Source: Paracoccaceae bacterium (GTDB taxonomy: Bacteria > Pseudomonadota > Alphaproteobacteria > Rhodobacterales > Rhodobacteraceae). Taken from it: a DNA stretch of 7,005 bases. The stretch covers positions 1-7,005 of the forward strand of contig WFQA01000117.1 in assembly GCA_015487255.1 (NCBI GenBank), given 5' to 3'. How positions within the stretch are numbered: the first letter of the stretch is position 1; each line of letters starts with the position of its first letter. Both the position numbers and the translations under genes were made by a program. Below are positions 1 to 5,105 of the stretch, in pieces. The notes beneath the pieces were generated by a model, which was not told the origin of the DNA, did not search any database, and was given only the letters and a program-made list of their open reading frames with translations.

Positions 1-67
1 GGTCAAGCATGCGCTGCGCCTGCTGCCTGAACGCATCCCAGCTTTCCGGATCCAAAGAATCAGCCAT
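1..67 (-). CDS. 5' fragment of a divergent gene, possibly a PLP-dependent (group II-like) decarboxylase
   Basis: An open frame starts at the ATG at 67-65 on the minus strand and runs out of the window after 22 codons. The visible N-terminus begins MADSLDPESWDAFRQQAQ and continues RMLD. A strong Shine-Dalgarno GGAGGG (minus strand, 73-78) lies 5 nt upstream of the ATG, which supports this start. The pattern of an acidic or aromatic residue, then DxFR, a short spacer, and then R/H-M-L/V-D resembles the N-terminal helix of PLP-dependent aromatic-amino-acid decarboxylase-type proteins (for example WDxFRxxxHxMLDD). With only 22 residues the product name is a guess from recognition, and no catalytic residue is in view. 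It is transcribed away from the Hint-domain gene, so the two share the intergenic region 68-341. That a gene starts here is fairly secure; its identity is not. Confidence 0.6.
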   Translation of the reverse strand, partial: MADSLDPESWDAFRQQAQRMLD

Positions 68-115
68 TAAAACCCTCCGATCTTGGTGGACCCTGCATTT
101 AGCACGCTGTGTGCG

Positions 116-143
116 TATTTACAGCCGGCCCACACCTTGCCAA
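116..143 (-). promoter_or_regulatory. Candidate sigma70-type promoter for the leftward gene
   Basis: On the minus strand TTGGCA (138-143, five of six matches to TTGACA) is followed after 16 nt by TAAATA (116-121), a weak -10 with three matches. Transcription would start near 107-110 and give a leader of about 40 nt before the ATG at 67. The -35 match and the position are reasonable, but the -10 is poor, so this is only a candidate. Confidence 0.25.
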
Positions 144-231
144 CCTGCGAACATTAACCAGTTTGTCACATTTTGCTTTATTTTCTGCCATTTTTTAGTC
201 AATATTATTAGATATTAACCGGAGTTGTCGC

Positions 232-309
232 ATGGAAGACATGGTGAACTGTTGCAATCCATGCGCCGTTCGGTTATTTAACCGGCAGGTATGGGCGGGA
301 AAGCCGTAG
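232..309 (+). CDS. Possible 25-codon small ORF or leader peptide upstream of the Hint gene
   Basis: An ATG at 232 opens a frame ending at TAG 307-309. The peptide begins MEDMVNCCNPCAV and continues RLFNRQVWAGKP. A GGAG sequence at 221-224 lies 7 nt before the ATG, a good Shine-Dalgarno placement, and the stop is 32 nt before the Hint gene start. The peptide has three Cys in a CC-x-x-C arrangement and no signal peptide. I do not recognise a family. It could be a translated leader, a regulatory uORF, or chance in 270 nt of intergenic DNA. The palindrome at 271-284 lies inside it. Evidence is limited to the start and ribosome-binding-site context. Confidence 0.25.
   Translation: MEDMVNCCNPCAVRLFNRQVWAGKP
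271..284. repeat. Short palindrome, 6-bp arms with a 2-nt centre
   Basis: CGGTTA (271-276) and TAACCG (279-284) are perfect inverted copies separated by TT. The right arm overlaps the third TTAACC motif. The two-fold symmetry suits a dimeric DNA-binding protein; a 2-nt loop is too tight for an RNA hairpin, so an operator is a better guess than a terminator. Nothing identifies the factor. Confidence 0.35.
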
Positions 310-329
310 TAATTTTGTAATCTTTAACT

Positions 330-335
330 GGGGGG
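330..335 (+). promoter_or_regulatory. Unusual G-run ribosome binding site of the Hint gene
   Basis: Six consecutive G residues lie 6 nt before the ATG at 342. There is no GGAGG core, but the G-run can pair with the pyrimidine-rich 16S anti-Shine-Dalgarno and is at the right distance, which supports ATG 342 as the start. Confidence 0.5.
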
Positions 336-341
336 TTTAAT

Positions 342-1610
342 ATGGCGAATGAATCGATTGTATGGGCTGATTTAACTACGGGTGCCGATCAGCAACTGGC
401 AGATTTCAACGGTATCACCTGGACTTCTGACAACGGTGGCGGCGCAGGTACCGGGGCTATCGAGGTTACCGCCACCTTGCTTGACGGCAGCGATGTTTTC
501 GCCGGCCAGGGTGCCACCGGCATCAACGGCACAAATGATGCCAGCGAGGTAAACACAGGTGAGCTCGTTACTGCCGGGAACTATGACGGCGGCGTTTCCA
601 ACAGTGCCCTCATCCTGCGCAACTTGGAAGGTGACAACGCTTCAGGTGCCGGTGATACCGAAACCGTTTCGCTGCAACTCGATTTTGCCACCAATGACCC
701 CGGCACCTACAGCAACGGGGTAGAAAACCTGAGCTTCTGGCTCAACGATATCGACACCAGCTCCTGGGATGACCAGATCGAAATTCTCGCCTATGATCTG
801 AATGGCAACCTGATGCCACCCGGCGCGATAACCTTTGCCAATGTCGGCACAAATGTCTCCGCTGACAACTCGACATCAACAGCGGTGATCACCTCCAACG
901 GTGCCAGCATCACCCCTACCGATGCTGCAGGCGCTTTGCAGATCAATGTCGCCGGGCCGGTTTCCAGCATTGTGATTGTCTACAGCAATCTGGACACGGG
1001 CAGCCAGATTGTAGAGCTTTCCGACCTGACATTTGACACAACCACCGTTCCGCCCTGTTTTGTGACCGGCACCCGTATCCTGACCGAAAACGGTGAGGTT
1101 GCGGTGGAGGATCTGGTCGAGGGTGATCTGGTGGTCACCGCCGGCAACGGGCTTAAACCCATCCGCTGGATCGGCAAGCGCACCGTGCCCGCCGCCGGGG
1201 AAATTGCCCCGATTTGCATTGCCAAAGGCGCGTTGGGCAACAGCCGTGATCTTCTGGTTTCGCCCGCGCACCGGATGGTGGTATCTGACGCCCGGGTCTC
1301 GACCCTGTTTTCCGAAGACGAGGTTCTGGTGCCGGCCAAAGCACTGGTTGACGGTGACCGTATCTACCGCAAACCCGGTGGTGAGGTGACCTATTTCCAC
1401 ATCCTGTTTGACCAGCACGAGGTTATTTTTGCCGAAGGTGCGCCAACCGAAAGCCTGTTCCTTGGCGAGGCCACACTTTCGGGCTTCCCGGCGGAATCCA
1501 AGGCCGAGGTGCTGTCGCTCTTCCCCGAGCTGAACGGCCGCCTGCCTTTGCCTGGCGAAGTGGCCCGCCCGGTGCTGAACCTGGCCGAGGCCAAGCTGCT
1601 GGTCAGCTAG
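342..1610 (+). CDS. Acidic N-terminal domain fused to a Hint (Hedgehog/intein-like, Hint_2 type) domain protein
   Basis: The product is 422 residues. Residues 1-238 form an acidic, Gly/Asn/Thr-rich, probably all-beta region with 31 Asp/Glu, one Arg (R93) and no Lys, His or Cys. A segment near 128-160 (ENLSFWLNDID, then DDQIEILAYDLNGN) and a closing VxLSDLTFD near 224-232 resemble beta-sandwich modules found in large secreted bacterial adhesins. The Hint domain starts at Cys239 with CFVTGTRILTENG, continues with VEDLVEGDLVVT and IRWIGKR, then a SPAHR block (H310) and YFHILFDQHEVIFAEG (351-366) with TESL, and ends in the ARPxLxLxEAKLL tail typical of these proteins. Inteins and Hedgehog proteins use the first Cys for an N-S acyl shift; here Cys239 would be the nucleophile and H310 the block-B His. 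The intein C-terminal His-Asn-Cys/Ser is absent, so cleavage or ligation at Cys239 is possible but splicing is not expected. There is no Sec signal peptide. The very acidic, Cys-free N-terminus fits type I secretion, though no RTX nonapeptides are seen and no transporter genes are nearby. Substrate and role are unknown. Confidence 0.85.
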   Translation: MANESIVWADLTTGADQQLADFNGITWTSDNGGGAGTGAIEVTATLLDGSDVFAGQGATGINGTNDASEVNTGELVTAGNYDGGVSNSALILRNLEGDNASGAGDTETVSLQLDFATNDPGTYSNGVENLSFWLNDIDTSSWDDQIEILAYDLNGNLMPPGAITFANVGTNVSADNSTSTAVITSNGASITPTDAAGALQINVAGPVSSIVIVYSNLDTGSQIVELSDLTFDTTTVPPCFVTGTRILTENGEVAVEDLVEGDLVVTAGNGLKPIRWIGKRTVPAAGEIAPICIAKGALGNSRDLLVSPAHRMVVSDARVSTLFSEDEVLVPAKALVDGDRIYRKPGGEVTYFHILFDQHEVIFAEGAPTESLFLGEATLSGFPAESKAEVLSLFPELNGRLPLPGEVARPVLNLAEAKLLVS

Positions 1611-1625
1611 AAAGCAGCTATTTTC

Positions 1626-1659
1626 AAAAAAACGCCGCAGCACGCTGCGGCGTTTTTTT
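1626..1659. terminator. Bidirectional intrinsic terminator between convergent genes
   Basis: A perfect 15-bp inverted repeat with a CACG loop (1641-1644) has an eight-pair GC-rich core, CGCCGCAG/CTGCGGCG, flanked by A7 (1626-1632) and T7 (1653-1659). Read rightward it ends in a U-tract 15 nt after the Hint stop codon; read leftward it ends in a U-tract and starts 2 nt after the methylmalonyl-CoA mutase stop. It therefore serves both transcription units and insulates them from convergent readthrough. Confidence 0.95.
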
Positions 1660-1661
1660 AT

Positions 1662-3788
1662 TTACCAGTTTTGCCGCTTGATCAGCCGCAGCACCTTTTG
1701 CGCGGCTTTTGGGATGTTTGTGCCGGGGCCAAATATCGCCTTCACCCCGTGATCATAAAGATAGTCGTAATCCTGCTGCGGAATCACCCCGCCGCAAACC
1801 ACGATAATATCATTGGCTCCGGCATCACGCAGCGCATCTATCAGCAAGGGCGCAAGGGTTTTATGCCCCGCCGCCTGCGAGGATATGCCCACCACATGCA
1901 CCCCCTTGGCCACCGCTTCCGCCGCCGCCTCTTCCGGGGTTTGAAACAGCGGCCCGACATCAACCTTGAAGCCAAGGTCAGCAAAAGCGGTAGCAATAAC
2001 CTTGGCCCCGCGATCATGGCCATCCTGCCCCATTTTCACCACCAGCATATGTGGCGCGGCCCCCTCTTTTTGGGCATAATCCCGCACATCCCTGATAATT
2101 CCGGCAAAATCCTCGTCACCTTCATAAGCCGCGCCGTAAACCCCCTTCAGGGTCTTCACCTCGGCCTTGTGGCGGCCAAACACCCGCTCCATGGCGCTGG
2201 AGATCTCCCCCACCGAGGCCCGCATCCGCGCCGCTTCCACCGCCAGTTCCAGCAGGTTGCCCCGCCCACGCGCGCCTCTCTCCAGCGCTGCCAGCGCTGC
2301 CTGGCAGGCGCTTTCATCGCGGCTTTCGCGCATGGCTTTCAGCCGCTTTATCTGGCCCTCGCGCACCGCCATATTATCCACATCCAGAATATCAATCGGG
2401 TCTTCTTTCTCAAGCCGATACTTGTTGACCCCGACAATCACCTCCTCGCCCCGATCCACCGCCGCTTGCCGGCGCGCCGCGCTTTTCTCGATGCGCAGCT
2501 TGGGCAGGCCGGATTCCACCGCCTTGGTCATGCCGCCGATTTCATCCACTTCCTCGATCAGCGCCCAGGCCTTATCCGCCAGCTCTGCTGTCAGGCTCTC
2601 CACATAATAGCTGCCCGCCAACGGGTCCACCACCTTGGTGATGCCGGTTTCTTCCTGCAAAATAAGCTGGGTGTTGCGGGCAATGCGAGCCGAAAAATCC
2701 GTTGGCAGGGCAATCGCCTCGTCCAGCGCGTTGGTGTGCAGGCTTTGCGTGCCGCCCAGTGCTGCCGCCATCGCCTCGTAAGCGGTGCGGATAACGTTAT
2801 TATAAGGGTCCTGCTCTTGCAGGCTCACCCCCGAGGTCTGGCAATGGGTGCGCAGCATTTTGGAGCTGGTTTTTTGGGCGCCAAACCCGCTCATGATCCG
2901 GTGCCACAGCAGGCGCGCGGCGCGCAGCTTGGCGGCCTCCATGAAAAAATCCATCCCAATGGCAAAGAAAAAGCTGAGGCGGCCGGCAAAATCATCCACA
3001 TCCATGCCCGCTTCAATCGCCGCTTTCACATATTCCTTGCCATCGGCCAATGTATAGGCCAGCTCCTGCACAAGGTTGGCACCCGCTTCCTGCATATGAT
3101 AACCGCTGATGCTGATCGAGTTGAATTTCGGCATCTCGGCGGCGGTATATTTGATGATATCCGAAACGATCCGCATGGAAGGTTCCGGCGGGTAAATATA
3201 GGTATTGCGCACCATGAATTCTTTCAGCACGTCATTTTGGATGGTGCCGGTCAGCGCGCTGCGCTCCACCCCCTGCTCCTCACCGGCCACGATAAAGCTG
3301 GCCAATATCGGGATAACCGCGCCGTTCATCGTCATCGAAACCGACATCTTGTCGAGCGGAATACCGTCAAACAGCAGCTTCATATCCTCGACACTGTCAA
3401 TCGCCACCCCGGCCTTGCCGACATCGCCCTCAACGCGGGGGTGGTCGCTGTCATAGCCCCGGTGCGTGGCCAGATCAAACGCCACCGACACCCCGCGCTG
3501 CCCCGCCGCCAGATTGCGCCGGTAAAAGGCATTGCTCTCCCCGGCGGTGGAAAACCCGGCATATTGGCGGATGGTCCACGGCCGGCCGGCATACATGGTG
3601 GCGCGCGGGCCACGGGTAAACGGCTCCAACCCCGGCAGGCTGTGCATATGGGGCAGATCAGCCACATCCTCAGCCGTGTAAAGCGGCTTGACGGTGATGC
3701 CCTCGGGGGTTTCCCGGTTCAGCGCCGTGAGCGGCCTGCCGCGCAATTCCTTCTCAGCCAGTGCCTTCCAGTCTGCTTTGTCACCCAT
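1662..3788 (-). CDS. scpA: Methylmalonyl-CoA mutase, single-chain catalytic subunit (adenosylcobalamin-dependent)
   Basis: The enzyme isomerises (R)-methylmalonyl-CoA to succinyl-CoA in the cytoplasm, the last step of propionyl-CoA assimilation. The product has 708 residues, the usual length for the complete, ScpA/MutB-like chain. Residues from about 30 to 545 form the acyl-CoA-binding TIM barrel, with TMYAGRPWTIRQYAGFSTAG at 64-83, FDLATHRGYDSDHPRV near 104-119 and SISGYHMQEAGA around Y230/H231, the active-site Tyr-His pair. The C-terminal B12 domain (about 575-708) has VKMGQDGHDRG with K585, D589 and the cobalt-ligating H591, then GISSQAAGHKTL near 634-645 and CGGVIP at 665-670, the standard base-off cobalamin motifs. 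All key residues are present, so it should be active. The start ATG at 3788 has GGGAGAG (3794-3800) 5 nt upstream, and the gene begins 15 nt after the polymerase stop, so it is very probably co-transcribed with it. It is followed directly by the shared terminator. Some genomes name this gene mcm, mutB or bhbA. Confidence 0.96.
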   Translation of the reverse strand: MGDKADWKALAEKELRGRPLTALNRETPEGITVKPLYTAEDVADLPHMHSLPGLEPFTRGPRATMYAGRPWTIRQYAGFSTAGESNAFYRRNLAAGQRGVSVAFDLATHRGYDSDHPRVEGDVGKAGVAIDSVEDMKLLFDGIPLDKMSVSMTMNGAVIPILASFIVAGEEQGVERSALTGTIQNDVLKEFMVRNTYIYPPEPSMRIVSDIIKYTAAEMPKFNSISISGYHMQEAGANLVQELAYTLADGKEYVKAAIEAGMDVDDFAGRLSFFFAIGMDFFMEAAKLRAARLLWHRIMSGFGAQKTSSKMLRTHCQTSGVSLQEQDPYNNVIRTAYEAMAAALGGTQSLHTNALDEAIALPTDFSARIARNTQLILQEETGITKVVDPLAGSYYVESLTAELADKAWALIEEVDEIGGMTKAVESGLPKLRIEKSAARRQAAVDRGEEVIVGVNKYRLEKEDPIDILDVDNMAVREGQIKRLKAMRESRDESACQAALAALERGARGRGNLLELAVEAARMRASVGEISSAMERVFGRHKAEVKTLKGVYGAAYEGDEDFAGIIRDVRDYAQKEGAAPHMLVVKMGQDGHDRGAKVIATAFADLGFKVDVGPLFQTPEEAAAEAVAKGVHVVGISSQAAGHKTLAPLLIDALRDAGANDIIVVCGGVIPQQDYDYLYDHGVKAIFGPGTNIPKAAQKVLRLIKRQNW

Positions 3789-3803
3789 CTGATCTCTCCC
3801 GAT

Positions 3804-5048
3804 CTATTCCTTGAATTCGCGCTTCAGCGGCACCCGGCCAAAAGCGATTTTGGCCCCGGAATAAGCGGCGATGCCTTTGGGGGCCTCGCCAAAACGCACC
3901 GTATCGCGGCCATAGCGCTGGTTGAGCGCATCGAGGCTGATGCATAGCCGCTCGCGCGGGGTCAGCGCGCCGGATTGGCGCATCTCGAACAGATCGGCGA
4001 TATGCGCCTGCCGCGCCACCAGCCCGCCCAGCACCACCCCGACCGAAAACAACCTTTCCACAGCCAGTTGCCGCCAGAATAGCTCCATATGCAGCAAAAG
4101 TGCAAAACTGTCTTGCGTGGCGGTGATTTTTCCACCCGCATGCAGGCGCTGATAATGCTGGTCCTTGACCGAAATATAAAGCCGGGTGGCAAAATAGCCG
4201 CCGCGCCGCAGCCTCGTGGCTGCCTTGACCAGCAGGCGCCGCAAAATCAGCCGCGCCTGCTCGGGGCTTCGGTTTGGCCCGGCCAACACCTGCGAATGGC
4301 CAAAACTGTGCGGCTTGCTGGCCGGGTCGGGGATATCCTCGCCGCGCAATGCCCGCAAAAACCGCTCGCCCTCGACCGAGCGCCAAATGGCGCGGGCCTG
4401 GCGCGGCGGCAAGGCATAAAGCGCCGGAATATCGGATATGCCAGCGGCTTGCAGCCGGGCGTTCATGCGCGTTGATATCCCCGGCAGGTCGGTCAGCCTC
4501 AAATGCGCCAGCTTGCCGGGCAGCTCGGCGGGCAGCAGCCAGTCGGTGCCGCTTGGTTTGTGCAATTCGCCGGCAATCTTGGCCAGCAGCCGGTTCGGCC
4601 CCAGCCCGATCGAGCAATGCAGCACCTCGCCCGCGTGTTGATAAATGCTCTGCCGCGCCGCCTCGGCCAGGGCAAGCGCATTTGGCAAATGCCGCTCGGC
4701 CCCGAGCAACTGGCAGGAGACCTCGTCCACCGAATGCACCGCGCTGATCGGCAGCACCCGCTCGATCGCGGCTTTGATCTTTGCGTGCATATCCACATAA
4801 AGATCGTGGCGCGCGGCGCGAAACACAATGCCGGGGCAAAGCGCGCGCGCCTCGTGCATGCGCGTGCCCACCCGCACCCCTTTGGCCTTGGCATCGTAAC
4901 TGGCGGCGATGCAGGCGGCATTGCGGTTCAGGGTTGTGACAATCGCCACCGGGCGCGGGCGCAGCGCCGGCTCCACCTGCTGGGCGACCGAGGCAAAATA
5001 GCTGTTCATATCCAGATAAAGCACCCGGAGCAAAACCTTGTCCGTCAT
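3804..5048 (-). CDS. Y-family translesion DNA polymerase, UmuC-like (ImpB/MucB/SamB family)
   Basis: The product has 414 residues, close to UmuC (about 420). The palm starts with VLYLDMNSYFASV (D13 as first metal ligand; F18 at the steric-gate position), followed by the fingers with NAACIAASYDAKAKGVRVG and the second catalytic pair in HSVDEVSC (D108, E109). Because all three acidic residues are kept, it is an active-type polymerase and not a degenerate ImuB. Near 148-170 the segment GLGPNRLLAKIAGELHKPSG matches the palm/thumb GxxxNKxLAKxASxxxKP block, and LTDLPGIS near 185-192 is the helix-hairpin-helix. The little finger runs from about 248 to 342. A UmuC-like tail follows, with IADLF (350-354) where UmuC has its QLNLF clamp motif, LDALNQRYGRDTV, and IAFGRVP near the end. 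Some databases label this family 'type VI secretion protein ImpB', which is a misnomer. The start ATG at 5048 has AAAGGGA (5054-5060) 5 nt upstream. An SOS box precedes it. No umuD, imuA or dnaE2 is in the window. Assignment to UmuC rather than DinB rests on the tail and length. Confidence 0.9.
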   Translation of the reverse strand: MTDKVLLRVLYLDMNSYFASVAQQVEPALRPRPVAIVTTLNRNAACIAASYDAKAKGVRVGTRMHEARALCPGIVFRAARHDLYVDMHAKIKAAIERVLPISAVHSVDEVSCQLLGAERHLPNALALAEAARQSIYQHAGEVLHCSIGLGPNRLLAKIAGELHKPSGTDWLLPAELPGKLAHLRLTDLPGISTRMNARLQAAGISDIPALYALPPRQARAIWRSVEGERFLRALRGEDIPDPASKPHSFGHSQVLAGPNRSPEQARLILRRLLVKAATRLRRGGYFATRLYISVKDQHYQRLHAGGKITATQDSFALLLHMELFWRQLAVERLFSVGVVLGGLVARQAHIADLFEMRQSGALTPRERLCISLDALNQRYGRDTVRFGEAPKGIAAYSGAKIAFGRVPLKREFKE

Positions 5049-5074
5049 CTGATTCCCTTTCGGAAACCAGATTA

Positions 5075-5089
5075 GAACAAAATGAGAAC
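5075..5089 (-). promoter_or_regulatory. LexA-binding SOS box (GTTC-N7-GTTC) controlling the Y-family polymerase
   Basis: On the minus strand the sequence is GTTCTCATTTTGTTC, two exact GTTC half-sites separated by exactly 7 nt, the LexA operator known from Alphaproteobacteria such as Rhodobacter, Sinorhizobium and Caulobacter. It lies in the 57-nt gap between the pccA stop and the polymerase ATG, 26 nt before that ATG. A -10-like TAATCT (5069-5074) abuts the proximal half-site, so bound LexA would be expected to block polymerase access; no good -35 is visible. Given random bases, such a match in a gap of this size has a probability well below 1 in 1,000, and the downstream gene is a classic SOS target. 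Confidence 0.88.
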
Positions 5090-5105
5090 ATTTGCACGGG
5101 CAAAG

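Larger units (their letters stand above)
153..331 (+). promoter_or_regulatory. AT-rich upstream region of the Hint gene with four same-strand TTAAC motifs (CtrA-half-site-like)
   Basis: TTAAC occurs on the plus strand at 154-158, 215-219, 278-282 and 324-328. Three of the four read TTAACC. The first two lie in an imperfect direct repeat (153-171 and 214-233) that shares ATTAACC, TTGTC and CAT in register with one gap, 16 of 20 aligned positions. The stretch from about 165 to 220 is markedly AT-rich compared with the genes. TTAACC(AT) is the half-site of the alphaproteobacterial cell-cycle regulator CtrA, which makes CtrA-type control a reasonable inference, but no full TTAA-N7-TTAA site is present. 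I could not assign a convincing -35/-10 pair for the rightward promoter; TTGTCA at 163-168 and TGTAAT at 316-321 are isolated hexamers without good partners. Confidence 0.35.

Noticed and set aside
9..218. A 69-codon plus-strand frame at the left edge with a hydrophobic C-terminus
   Set aside because: It overlaps the start of the leftward gene antisense, has no plausible ribosome binding site, and its hydrophobic tail comes from the AT-rich intergenic DNA.
351..366. The Hint domain as a splicing intein inserted in a host gene
   Set aside because: There is no C-terminal His-Asn followed by Cys/Ser/Thr and no C-extein. The domain ends the protein with the tail typical of Hint_2 proteins, so it is a fused processing domain and not a mobile intein.
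876..1643. A 255-codon minus-strand frame antisense to the Hint gene
   Set aside because: It runs through the terminator hairpin, lacks recognisable motifs, and its composition is what the reverse complement of the Hint frame would give.
1671..3947. A 758-codon open frame on the plus strand opposite the mutase
   Set aside because: It is the antisense shadow of the GC-rich mutase gene and has low-complexity His/Arg/Gly-rich composition with no recognisable domain. The minus-strand frame encodes a complete mutase with every catalytic motif.
3781..5103. A 440-codon minus-strand frame overlapping the polymerase
   Set aside because: It is an Ala/Gly/Arg-rich alternate frame of the polymerase gene, begins in the SOS-box gap and has no domain. 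The frame at 3804-5048 contains the Y-family motifs.
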